A DNA stretch of 20,564 nt from DATLFA01 sp039934635 (GTDB lineage: Bacteria > Actinomycetota > Acidimicrobiia > Acidimicrobiales > WLNW01), in assembly GCA_039934635.1 (NCBI GenBank), contig JBDTLT010000084.1, positions 1-20,564 on the forward strand, written 5' to 3'. Positions 1 through 7,893 of the stretch are shown in pieces. Position 1 is the stretch's first letter, and each line of letters starts with the position of its first letter. The notes below the pieces were generated by a model. That model ran no database searches. It was not told the origin of the DNA and was given only the letters and a program-made list of their open reading frames with translations. The position numbers and the translations under genes were made by a program.

Positions 1-1476
1 CGGCGCAACGACCGGGGCGACCGCCGTAGCGTCGGTTGGCGCGACCATCGTCGGGTCACTCGGTGCGACGACGACCGGCACGACCGAAGTGGGATCGTCA
101 CTCGACCGGATCGGTGCGCTCTTGTCGCGCCCGGGACGCCTCATCCGCTGCACCCGCTGCAACAACGAGACGCCCGACTCCGAACGCAACCCGATGAGGT
201 ACGTCGCCATCGCCGACGCGACCGCGATGGCAACGACGACGAAGCCGAGCCGCTCGGGGAAGTGCACGAGCGTCGGAATCAGCGCGCCGATCACCCATGC
301 AAACTGAAAGCGCATCTCGAAGCGCGCGAACGAGCGACCCCAGTTCGCATCGGGCGCATCGCGCTGTATCAGTGAATCGAACGCCAACTTGCCGGCTGCC
401 GCACCGGTACCGATGGCCAACGTCAACACCAGCGTGCCGCTCAGACCATTGGACCACGCGGCGAACAGCGCCGCCAGCATCACCGCAACCAGCGCCCCTT
501 GGAGAATGCGTTCTTCCAACCAACGGGTGCGCAACGCGGGAGCGAGGCGCGAACCGACCAACCCGCCGAGGCCCGCCATGATGAGGACCGCGCCGAAGTG
601 CCACTTGGGCGCCCCGGGGTTGCCGACGATGTTCGCCTTGCGCGCGAGCGCCGCTGCCGCGCCGCCCGCGGAGCCCTCTGGTTGTAGATCGAGACCCTTC
701 TTGCCGCCGCGTAGCTCGAATGCGAGCAGGAAGGACAAGAAGCCCACGACGCCGCGCATGACGCCCATGGCCGAGCCGGCGAGCGCGATGCCAATACTCG
801 ACAGTTCGGCTCGCTCCTGCTCGGTAGCAGGTTCGGTCGCGATGGCAACTCGCGGCAGGCGAAAGCTGAGGACGCCCGACGTGGCAAACGCGAGCATCGC
901 CAATGAACAGACGAAGCCGGGGCCGATGATGAAGTTGGAGAGCCCGCCGACCGCGACGCCAACGATGTTGCCGATCGCCGAGATGAGCGCCAGCTTGGAG
1001 TTGGCCTCGACCAGTTGACGGTCGGATTCGACCAACTTGGGGACGATCGCCCGACTGGCGATCGAGGAACCAGACTTCAGCACGAGCATGGCGAGCGCTT
1101 CGGGAAACAGCAGCAGCGTCTTGATGTGACTGATCATCAACAGGGCTACGACGGCGCGACCGATGTTGACCGCGACCATCATGCCGCGTCGACCGCCCTT
1201 GGCCCGATCGATCGCGGGGCCGAGCAACGGGGTGATCACCGCGAACGGAGCAACGGTCACGATCAATGCCGCGGCGACACGCGCCCGCGCCGCGTCGGGG
1301 CTGATGTTGAAGAAGACCGAACCCGCGAGCGCCGCGGTGATCAGGCCGTCGCCGATCGAGGACGCGCCTTGGATGCGAGCCAACCACATGAACGGCGTCG
1401 CGGTGATCGACGGGCTGTTGACGTCAGGACGGCTCGGACGGTTGAGCGGTCGCCATCCAGGGGAACTCGCGGTCAC
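1..1476 (-). CDS. MFS-type membrane transporter, 3' end cut by window edge
   Basis: A frame open from a GTG at 1476 down to base 1 (492 residues, no stop) encodes many hydrophobic segments with MFS-like charged loops. An example is GPAIDRAKGGRRG after the second helix, the usual position of the MFS motif A loop. The substrate cannot be told. After the last helix there is a soluble tail rich in Val, Ala, Pro, Thr and Asp with repeated VAP triplets, still running at the edge. There is no clear ribosome site before the GTG; an in-frame ATG at 1389 is an alternative but would lose about 29 residues. The gene follows the response regulator by 31 bases with no visible terminator, so it may be the last gene of the pst operon. 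A long antisense-like frame on the same strand (98-1387) is a shadow of this one. Confidence 0.8.
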   Translation of the reverse strand, partial: MTASSPGWRPLNRPSRPDVNSPSITATPFMWLARIQGASSIGDGLITAALAGSVFFNISPDAARARVAAALIVTVAPFAVITPLLGPAIDRAKGGRRGMMVAVNIGRAVVALLMISHIKTLLLFPEALAMLVLKSGSSIASRAIVPKLVESDRQLVEANSKLALISAIGNIVGVAVGGLSNFIIGPGFVCSLAMLAFATSGVLSFRLPRVAIATEPATEQERAELSSIGIALAGSAMGVMRGVVGFLSFLLAFELRGGKKGLDLQPEGSAGGAAAALARKANIVGNPGAPKWHFGAVLIMAGLGGLVGSRLAPALRTRWLEERILQGALVAVMLAALFAAWSNGLSGTLVLTLAIGTGAAAGKLAFDSLIQRDAPDANWGRSFARFEMRFQFAWVIGALIPTLVHFPERLGFVVVAIAVASAMATYLIGLRSESGVSLLQRVQRMRRPGRDKSAPIRSSDDPTSVVPVVVAPSDPTMVAPTDATAVAPVVAP

Positions 1477-1507
1477 CCGGTCATGCTAGACACGAGACAG
1501 ATTGCCG

Positions 1508-2215
1508 TCAGCGCGATTGGTCGAACTTGTAGCCCAATCCGCGAATCGTCACGATGCGTGTGGGGTTACGTGGATCGTCTTCGATCTTTGCTCTGATGCG
1601 TTTGATATGCACGTCGAGCGTCTTCGTATCGCCCACGTAGTCGCTGCCCCAGACACGGTCGATGAGCGTGTCACGCGTGAGCACTCGACCGGCGTTCTCC
1701 ATGAGCAAGGTGAGCAACTCGAACTCCTTGAGCGGCATCATCACGATCTCGCCCCTGACCCTCACCTCGTGGCGTTGCGGATCGAGGGACAGATCGCCGA
1801 CCACGATCGGTTTCGACTCGCGTTCGGTCGCGTCGTCGGGACGGCCATCGAAGCGGCGCAGGACCGCCCGCATGCGCGCGACGAGTTCGCGCAAACGATA
1901 CGGCTTGGTCACGTAGTCGTCGGCACCTACTTCGAGCCCGACGACGGTGTCGACCTCGCTGGTCTTGGCGGTGACCATGATGATCGGGACGTGCGATTTG
2001 AGCCGTATCTCGCGACACACGTCGAGGCCCGACACGAACGGCAACATCAGGTCGAGCAACACCAGATCGGGGGCGAGCTCGTCGAAACGTGCGAGCGCCG
2101 ACGCACCGTCGGCAACCGTGGTGACGCGAAAGCCTTCACGTTCGAGGCCGATGGTGAGCGCCTCCGAGAACGATGGTTCGTCCTCGACGACCAACACGTG
2201 GGCTTCGCTTGCCAT
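1508..2215 (-). CDS. regX3: OmpR/PhoB-family response regulator (RegX3/PhoP-like)
   Basis: This 235-aa protein has a receiver domain (about residues 5-118) with acidic pair E11-D12, phosphoacceptor D55 in LLDLMLP, T82 and K104 in TKPY. A linker leads to a C-terminal winged-helix DNA-binding domain (about 136-232, with LKEFELL, RDTLIDRVWG and RGLGYKF). The ATG at 2215 was chosen because GAGAGA lies just upstream; a frame 11 residues longer exists. It lies 29 bases after the kinase gene. Together they match the SenX3-RegX3/PhoR-PhoP phosphate-starvation systems of Actinobacteria, and the PHO-box repeats upstream of pstS are the likely target. The exact name among RegX3, PhoP and PhoB homologues is by family resemblance and context. 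Confidence 0.93.
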   Translation of the reverse strand: MASEAHVLVVEDEPSFSEALTIGLEREGFRVTTVADGASALARFDELAPDLVLLDLMLPFVSGLDVCREIRLKSHVPIIMVTAKTSEVDTVVGLEVGADDYVTKPYRLRELVARMRAVLRRFDGRPDDATERESKPIVVGDLSLDPQRHEVRVRGEIVMMPLKEFELLTLLMENAGRVLTRDTLIDRVWGSDYVGDTKTLDVHIKRIRAKIEDDPRNPTRIVTIRGLGYKFDQSR

Positions 2216-2244
2216 TGCAATCTCTCTTCGCTCGTATGAACTCG

Positions 2245-3468
2245 TCAACGCGTTGCTTCGACAGCGGCTTCGGCTGAGAGGTGGGTGGGCAGAATCAGTG
2301 TGAAGGTGGAGCCTTGGCCCTCGCGCGAGATCACCGTCACGTCGCCACCGTGGTTGCGCACCACGTGGCGCACGATCGACAGGCCGAGCCCGGTGCCTCC
2401 CGTCTCGCGCGAGCGCGCTTGATCCACGCGGTAGAACCGCTCGAAGATGCGGTCGAGATCCTTGGCCGGTATCCCGATGCCGTGGTCTTGCACCACGAGT
2501 GATACCTCGTCGTTCGTGTTCGCGACCCGCACCTGCACGGTGGATCCGGGCTCGCTGTATTTGATGGCGTTGTCGAGCAAGTTGAACAATGCCGAAGTGA
2601 GTTGACGCCGATCACCGATCAAGGCCAACGACGGCTCGATCGGCGCCACGTTGATCGATATGTGGTGCTTGTCGGCCGCAGGATGCACCCGATCGACCGA
2701 GCTCGCAACGACGTCCGCGATGCAGATGCGTTCTCGCTCGACCAGACCTTCGCCTTCGATGCGGCTGAGCACGAGCAGATCGTCGACGATGCGATTCACC
2801 CGAAACCCCTCGTCGCGCATACGCGCCGCCAGCCGTTGGATGACTGCCGGGTCTTCTTCGTCGATCAGAGCATCAGCCAACACGACGAGGGCACCGATGG
2901 GCGTTTTCAGCTCATGGCTGATGTTGGCCACGAAATCACGACGGATGGCGTCGATGCGCTGCTGTTCGGTGATGTCGTCGATCACGGCGATCGCACCGAT
3001 CAGGACATCGTTGTCCATCAACGGCGAGGCGTGCACCAGCATCGTGCGCTTTGGGGGCCCGAACAATTCGATCTCTCTGTCGGAGGCTTCACCGCGCAGT
3101 GCCAGCGCGATGAGATCACGGATGGCCGACTCGACCAATGCGTCGCCGTGGCGCGCATCGACGAACGTCTGGGCGTAGGAATTGCGCAGAACCACATGGC
3201 CATCGCGATCGGCGACGACCGCGCCTTGTGTCATTGCGCTCAACGCGCTCTCGAGGCGATGGCGGGCGGATTCGACATCGTCCTCATGACGCATGACCCG
3301 GTCGACCGAACGCTCGAGCAGTGCCACCGCATCGGACGACCGTGTGGATGAGCGCTCACCCATTCGCTTGTTGAGCTCGTTGAGTTCGTCGATGAGCCGG
3401 CGTTGACGAGCGATCAGCAAACCGATCGCAATTGCCGCGAGCACGACGGCGGGTATGAGAGCGATCAC
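2245..3468 (-). CDS. senX3: Phosphate sensor histidine kinase (SenX3/PhoR-like)
   Basis: This 407-aa kinase has one N-terminal membrane segment (about residues 3-20), a coiled region, a PAS-like domain (about 70-168), a dimerisation/phosphoacceptor domain with H185 in NISHELKTP, and a HATPase domain. ATP-binding boxes are N300 (LLDNAIKYS), DHGIGIP (328-334) and GGTGLGLS (357-364). It has no large extracellular loop, which fits SenX3/PhoR kinases that read phosphate through the PstSCAB-PhoU complex rather than binding a ligand outside. Translation starts at GTG 3468, overlapping the surE stop by four bases (GTGA), so the two are probably translationally coupled. It presumably phosphorylates the regulator encoded just downstream. 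Confidence 0.93.
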   Translation of the reverse strand: MIALIPAVVLAAIAIGLLIARQRRLIDELNELNKRMGERSSTRSSDAVALLERSVDRVMRHEDDVESARHRLESALSAMTQGAVVADRDGHVVLRNSYAQTFVDARHGDALVESAIRDLIALALRGEASDREIELFGPPKRTMLVHASPLMDNDVLIGAIAVIDDITEQQRIDAIRRDFVANISHELKTPIGALVVLADALIDEEDPAVIQRLAARMRDEGFRVNRIVDDLLVLSRIEGEGLVERERICIADVVASSVDRVHPAADKHHISINVAPIEPSLALIGDRRQLTSALFNLLDNAIKYSEPGSTVQVRVANTNDEVSLVVQDHGIGIPAKDLDRIFERFYRVDQARSRETGGTGLGLSIVRHVVRNHGGDVTVISREGQGSTFTLILPTHLSAEAAVEATR

Positions 3469-4232
3469 AGCTCGAATCCTGTGTCCGGTCCTTCAGCGTA
3501 CGGGTTGACCGAGCTGACCGACGCCAGGAACGTGATCGTGGCGAACCCCTGGTTGACCAGCGCCGTATCGGTACCTTCGGGTACGGGCAACTCGGTCGGT
3601 TGCAACGTGACGTGCAGGCGCCCGGTCGATCGCCCGGTGATCACCGTGCGCACCGCGTTGAACGGTGCCAGCTCGGCGAAGCGAATGCCACGAACGTCGT
3701 CGAGGGCGAGGTTCGGCACATTGAGATTGACGACTGTGCACGGCTCCGCGTCGGCCAGCGCGCCGAGGGCCGCTTGCGCGTAGGACGCGGCCGTGAGCCA
3801 GTGGATGCGGTCGGCCAGCCCGATGCTCACCGCCAGGCCCGAGCAACCCCATCGGGCCGCGGTCAACGCCGCGCCAACTGTGCCCGAATGCAATGTGGCC
3901 CGGCCACAGTTGAATCCCGGATTGACCCCCGAGACCACGAGATCGGGAGGGGCGCCGAACCCGCCGAGCGTCGCCGCGATGACACAGGCGGCCGGCGGCC
4001 CGTCGAGTGCGTAGGCGGGGATGTCGGGAAGCTCGGCGAGAACGACCTCTTCGAACGAGACGTGATCGGCATACGCCATCGAACCCATCGAAGACGACGA
4101 TCCGCTCATCTCGCGATCGGGGGCCACGACGACGACGTCGTGGCCCATTTCACGAACCGCGGCCGCGAGTACGGCAAGGCCAGGGGCGAAGATGCCGTCG
4201 TCGTTCGTGACGAGGACGCGCCGCGTAACGAT
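3465..4232 (-). CDS. surE: SurE-type 5'/3'-nucleotidase (survival protein), unusual start
   Basis: SurE enzymes are metal-dependent nucleoside monophosphate phosphatases. The family signature RVLVTNDDG is at the start (NDDG = residues 10-13), followed by APDREMSGSSSS, SGVNPGFNCG and HSGTVGAA, all characteristic of the metal and phosphate site. The length of about 255 aa is normal. The start is the oddity: no ATG, GTG or TTG lies in frame near the NDDG motif. The nearest canonical start upstream is ATG 4364, 131 bases inside phoU, which would add 44 low-complexity residues. I place the start at ATC 4232, one base after the phoU stop, with GGAG six bases upstream; this is inference. Location between phoU and senX3 suggests phosphate salvage under starvation. 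Confidence 0.85.
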   Translation of the reverse strand: MVTRRVLVTNDDGIFAPGLAVLAAAVREMGHDVVVVAPDREMSGSSSSMGSMAYADHVSFEEVVLAELPDIPAYALDGPPAACVIAATLGGFGAPPDLVVSGVNPGFNCGRATLHSGTVGAALTAARWGCSGLAVSIGLADRIHWLTAASYAQAALGALADAEPCTVVNLNVPNLALDDVRGIRFAELAPFNAVRTVITGRSTGRLHVTLQPTELPVPEGTDTALVNQGFATITFLASVSSVNPYAEGPDTGFEL

Positions 4233-4233
4233 C

Positions 4234-4962
4234 TCAGTCTCCGAAGTCCGATGGTTCGAGCGACTCGGCTGCCTTCTTCTTGACCTCGGCGCGGGCGGCG
4301 CCCGTGTGCTCGGGCAGCCAGCCAGTGACCATGTACTGAATGCGCTCTCCGATATTGACGGCATGGTCGCCGAGGCGTTCGTAGTAGCGAGCCACCAAAG
4401 CCAACTGCACCGCGCTCTGCAACGGCATGACGCTGCGGTCGTGTTGCTCGATGAGCGCGATCACGAAGTCTCGCTGGAGCGCATCGAGACGGTCGTCCAT
4501 GTCGTCGAGAGCCGCGGCGAGCGCGACGTTGCGTTCGGCATAGGCGTCGATGGCGAGGTGGGTGAGCCGGTAGGCCTCCTCACTCATCTGCACGATCAGA
4601 CCCCGAAGCTTTGGCTCGATCGGCGTGCCGTACATGCGGCGAATCGTCTTGCAGATGTTGCACGCGAGGTCACCGGCGCGTTCGAGATCCCAATTCAACC
4701 GCATCGCGGTCATGATCACGCGAAGGTCGCTCGCCATGGGTTGTTGCAAAGCGAGCAGCCGCAGGCAGTGTTCATCGATCTCGAGCGATTTGGCGTCGAG
4801 GAAGTCGTCGTAGTCGATCACCGCCTGCGCCGCCGCCAGGTCGGCGTCGAGCAGCGCTTGGGTGGCCCGAGGTATCGACTCGACGACCATCGCGGCCAAC
4901 TCGATGACATCTTGTTTGATGTCGTCGAGTTGTTGATGAAAGGTCTTCCGGATCTCGTCCAC
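4234..4962 (-). CDS. phoU: PhoU phosphate signalling protein
   Basis: The 242-aa all-helical protein has the two repeated three-helix PhoU domains. The N-terminal half begins DEIRKTFHQQLDDIKQDVIEL and carries the ERAGDLACNI metal-site motif; the second half has the matching YERLGDHAVNIGERI. PhoU connects the PstSCAB transporter to the sensor kinase and keeps signalling off when phosphate is plentiful. It begins with GTG 4962, preceded by GGGGGA, 11 bases after the pstB stop, so it is co-transcribed with the transporter genes. The C-terminal tail is charged (Lys-rich, then Asp-Phe-Gly-Asp). Confidence 0.95.
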   Translation of the reverse strand: MDEIRKTFHQQLDDIKQDVIELAAMVVESIPRATQALLDADLAAAQAVIDYDDFLDAKSLEIDEHCLRLLALQQPMASDLRVIMTAMRLNWDLERAGDLACNICKTIRRMYGTPIEPKLRGLIVQMSEEAYRLTHLAIDAYAERNVALAAALDDMDDRLDALQRDFVIALIEQHDRSVMPLQSAVQLALVARYYERLGDHAVNIGERIQYMVTGWLPEHTGAARAEVKKKAAESLEPSDFGD

Positions 4963-4973
4963 GTGGTCCCCCG

Positions 4974-5846
4974 TCAGCCGAATCTGCCGGTGACGTAGTT
5001 TTCGGTACGTTCGTCACTCGGGTTCGAGAACATCTTTTCGGTGCGGTCGTACTCTACGAGGACGCCAGTACGCCGATCGCTCTCGGGGTTGACCTCGACC
5101 GAGAAGAACGCCGTACGATCGCTCACGCGTGCTGCTTGCTGCATGTTGTGGGTCACGATGATGATCGTGTAGCGATTCTTGAGTTCTTGCATCAGATCCT
5201 CGATGCGCGCCGTGGCTATTGGGTCGAGCGCCGAGCACGGCTCGTCCATGAGGATCACGTCGGGCTCGACCGCGATCGCACGCGCGATGCACAGCCGTTG
5301 CTGCTGACCGCCGGAGAGGCCGAGCGCCGAACCCTTCAGGCGATCCTTCACCTCGTCCCAGAGTGCTGCGCTCTTGAGCGACCGCTCGACGATGGCGTCG
5401 AGCTCTGACTTCTTCTTCACGCCGTTGAGCTTGGGCCCGTAGATGATGTTGTCGTAGATGGACTTGGGGAACGGATTGGGCTTTTGGAAGACCATGCCGA
5501 TGCGCCGGCGTACTTCTGCCGGTGACACCTCGGGGCTGTACAGATCGACGCCTTGGTAGACGAGCGAGCCCTCGACCCGGGCGCCGCGGATGAGGTCGTT
5601 CATCCGGTTGAAGCAACGTAACACCGTGGTCTTGCCACAGCCCGAAGGACCGATGAAGGCCGTGATCTTGTGCTTGTTGATCGTCATGTCGACATTGCGC
5701 ACCGCGCGGAACGTGCCGTAGTAGACACTCACGTCGGCCAACTGGAAGATGGCCTCGTCGGGCACGGCCATTTCACTGCTTGGCTCCACGGTGATATCCG
5801 GCATGATCACCGGTACATCGTATGGGGCGACAGCGGTATCGGTCAT
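4974..5846 (-). CDS. pstB: Phosphate ABC transporter ATP-binding protein PstB
   Basis: This is the ATPase that powers phosphate import. Of 290 residues, about 34-290 form the ABC domain, with Walker A GPSGCGKTT (66-74), Q-loop FQKPNPFP (120-127), signature LSGGQQQR (177-184), Walker B VILMDEP (197-203) and switch H233. The PstB-specific NPFPKSIYDNI and CSALDPIAT stretches distinguish it from other ABC ATPases. The start at ATG 5846 is supported by AAAGGAG just upstream; an upstream in-frame ATG (5900) has no such site. The first 33 residues are a non-conserved acidic extension. It lies 58 bases after pstA. Confidence 0.96.
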   Translation of the reverse strand: MTDTAVAPYDVPVIMPDITVEPSSEMAVPDEAIFQLADVSVYYGTFRAVRNVDMTINKHKITAFIGPSGCGKTTVLRCFNRMNDLIRGARVEGSLVYQGVDLYSPEVSPAEVRRRIGMVFQKPNPFPKSIYDNIIYGPKLNGVKKKSELDAIVERSLKSAALWDEVKDRLKGSALGLSGGQQQRLCIARAIAVEPDVILMDEPCSALDPIATARIEDLMQELKNRYTIIIVTHNMQQAARVSDRTAFFSVEVNPESDRRTGVLVEYDRTEKMFSNPSDERTENYVTGRFG

Positions 5847-5904
5847 GGGTGGCTCCTTTGGCCCCGAAATCGACGTGGTCGATAGGTCATGGTCGTGCAT
5901 CCGA

Positions 5905-6840
5905 TCACCGCTTCAGCGCGAATCGCGCCGATACGAGACGGGCGATCACCGTCAGCAAGAAGGCGAGCAGGATCAACGTCAGCGCCGCCCCCCAGGCCCG
6001 CTGGTTAGCTCCCGGGAACGGCTCCTGCGCGTTGGCAAAGATCTCTCGCGGCAGCGCCGCCATCGGACCCTTGAAGGGATTTGTGTTCAGCGACTTGGCC
6101 ACGCCGATGGTGAAGATGAGGGGGGCCGTCTCGCCGGCGGCCCTGGCAACCGCGAGAAGGCAACCCGAGATCACCCCGGGCAGAGCAGCCGGCAGCACGA
6201 CGGTGAGGATGGTGCGACTCTTGGTGGCACCGAGGCCCATGCTGGCCTCTCGCAGGTTTTCCGGCACCAGCCGCAGCATCTCTTCGACCGAGCGGATGAT
6301 GATCGGCAACATGAGTGCGGCGAGAGCGAGCGAACCGCCGAAGCCTTGAAATCCGCTTGTCCCCAAGCGCACCGTGAACGACACGTAGATGAAAATACCC
6401 ATCACGATCGACGGCACGCCGGTCATCACCGTCGCCATGAAGCGGACGACCCGCGCGAAGATGGTCGTCCCGCCGTACTCGTTGAGGTAGATGGCACCGA
6501 GAATGCCCGCGGGCACGGCGATCAGCGTCGCCACGAGCGTGATGATGAGCGTCCCGACGATAGCCGGGCCCATGCCCGGCCCGATTTCGCGAGCCCGCAC
6601 GGGAATGTCCTTCGTGAGGAAGGCCCAACTCATCGAGTCGGCGCCCTTTTGCAGCACTACGAACAAGACCAACACCAATGGGATCAGCACCAGCAGGAGC
6701 GACGTGGCCATCAGCGCGCTCATGAGGGAGCTCTTGGTCGTGCGCCATGTGCGGCTCGTGGCCAGACCGACCGACTCCGCGGATACGGGCGTCGGCGTGC
6801 CCGATGTCGAACCAGCAGCGGGAAACGTGGACGCCGTCAT
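5905..6840 (-). CDS. pstA: Phosphate ABC transporter permease PstA
   Basis: This 311-aa inner-membrane subunit has about six membrane segments after a Ser/Thr/Pro-rich N-terminal tail of some 38 residues. The permease-ATPase coupling loop (REASMGLGATKSRTILTVVLP, near residues 197-217) and the following AVARAAGETAPL are typical of PstA. It starts at ATG 6840, which overlaps the pstC stop (ATGA, 6837-6840), implying coupled translation and equal amounts of the two permease subunits. The same reading frame stays open upstream through pstC, but that part is a shadow and not an extension. Confidence 0.95.
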   Translation of the reverse strand: MTASTFPAAGSTSGTPTPVSAESVGLATSRTWRTTKSSLMSALMATSLLLVLIPLVLVLFVVLQKGADSMSWAFLTKDIPVRAREIGPGMGPAIVGTLIITLVATLIAVPAGILGAIYLNEYGGTTIFARVVRFMATVMTGVPSIVMGIFIYVSFTVRLGTSGFQGFGGSLALAALMLPIIIRSVEEMLRLVPENLREASMGLGATKSRTILTVVLPAALPGVISGCLLAVARAAGETAPLIFTIGVAKSLNTNPFKGPMAALPREIFANAQEPFPGANQRAWGAALTLILLAFLLTVIARLVSARFALKR

Positions 6841-7805
6841 CGTCGTACCCCCGACGACTTGGCGATCGATCGTTGCACGATCGCGGTCGCCGCGAGGTTT
6901 ACGATGATCGTCACCACGAACAGTGTGACGGCCAGCGCGATGAGCGCGGCCCGCCACGTCCCTTCGGCCTCGCCCCATTCGTTGGCGATCACCGCCGGCA
7001 TGGTGTCGCCCGAACCGAAGAGATTCCAACCGATCGATTTGCCCGACCCCACGACGAGCGCGACCGCGATCGTCTCGCCCATGGCACGACCGAGGCCCAG
7101 CATCACTGCCCCGACGAGGCCACCCTTCGAATGGGGAAGGACGGCGCCCCGGATCATCTCCCATCGAGTCGCACCGAGGCCGTAGGCCGCCTCGCGGTCG
7201 CTGGGTGGTGTGGTGTCGATCACCTCGCGCGAGAGCGACGTGATGATGGGTGTGATCATGATGGCGAGGATCACCCCTGCGGTGAGGAAGCTCTTGCCGC
7301 CGTTCTGCGTGCCGAAGAGCCGTCCCAACAGTGGTACCGGCCCGAAGATGTCGTGCAGGTTCTCGAAGAACCCGGGCAGCTTCGGCGCCAGGAACAGCAC
7401 GCCCCACAATCCGAAGACAACCGAGGGGATCACCGCGAGCAGATCGACGACCGAGACGATCCAGCGCCGCAGTCGCGCCGGTGCGACTTGCGTCGTGAAC
7501 AGTGCGATGCCGATGCTGACCGGCACGGCCAGCACGAGTGCGATCACTGCGGTGTACAGCGTGCCGAAAATGAGCGCCCGGGCGCCGAAGACTCCTTCGT
7601 TCGGCACCCAGCGCCGCGACGTGAAGAAGTGGAAACCCATCTCGTCGAACGCCGGCCACGCCTTGCGGGTCGTGGTCACGGCGATCGCGCTCAGGACAAC
7701 GAGCACGAACGCGCCGGCCGCGTAGGTTGCCCAGCGGAAGGCTCGGTCACCGACGCGGTTCTTTCCGCTCAGGTCGCTCTGCGATTCGATACTGGTGGCC
7801 GTCAT
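6837..7805 (-). CDS. pstC: Phosphate ABC transporter permease PstC
   Basis: This 322-aa permease has about six membrane segments (first at about residues 26-45) and a coupling loop at about 204-229 (DREAAYGLGATRWEMIRGA). The GLGRAMGETIAV stretch that follows is characteristic of PstC. It starts at ATG 7805 with GGGAG five bases upstream, and ends overlapping pstA by four bases. It is separated from pstS by 88 bases containing a strong hairpin, so it may be made in lower amounts than the binding protein. Confidence 0.95.
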   Translation of the reverse strand: MTATSIESQSDLSGKNRVGDRAFRWATYAAGAFVLVVLSAIAVTTTRKAWPAFDEMGFHFFTSRRWVPNEGVFGARALIFGTLYTAVIALVLAVPVSIGIALFTTQVAPARLRRWIVSVVDLLAVIPSVVFGLWGVLFLAPKLPGFFENLHDIFGPVPLLGRLFGTQNGGKSFLTAGVILAIMITPIITSLSREVIDTTPPSDREAAYGLGATRWEMIRGAVLPHSKGGLVGAVMLGLGRAMGETIAVALVVGSGKSIGWNLFGSGDTMPAVIANEWGEAEGTWRAALIALAVTLFVVTIIVNLAATAIVQRSIAKSSGVRR

Positions 7806-7841
7806 CGGTTCTCCCGCACCTGTGAGCCCAACAATAGAAGC

Positions 7842-7872
7842 GGCGGCGGCGGGGATTGATCCCGCCGCCGCC
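7842..7872 (-). terminator. pstS-pstC intercistronic hairpin (attenuator or mRNA-protecting stem)
   Basis: A perfect 12-bp GC stem (arms 7842-7853 and 7861-7872) surrounds a 7-base loop. In transcript direction it lies 21 bases after the pstS stop and 36 bases before pstC. It is followed by only a weakly T-rich stretch (TTCTATTGTT), so it looks like a partial terminator or a 3'-end stabiliser and not a full stop. This position suits higher expression of pstS than of pstCAB, as known for many binding-protein operons. Confidence 0.65.
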
Positions 7873-7893
7873 TCATTGCGTTCGTGTTCGTGG

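Noticed and set aside
98..1387. Long minus-strand open frame with Arg-rich product
   Set aside because: Shadow of the MFS gene, which is in another minus-strand frame and runs off the edge; the product has the Arg/His-rich look of out-of-frame GC-rich DNA.
6841..7659. Apparent 273-residue N-terminal extension of PstA
   Set aside because: The frame is simply open through pstC; the real start is ATG 6840 in the ATGA overlap.
5749..7859. Long plus-strand open frames opposite pstB, pstA and pstC
   Set aside because: Antisense shadows of clear transporter genes, composed of Arg/Asp/His-rich sequence with no recognisable domain.
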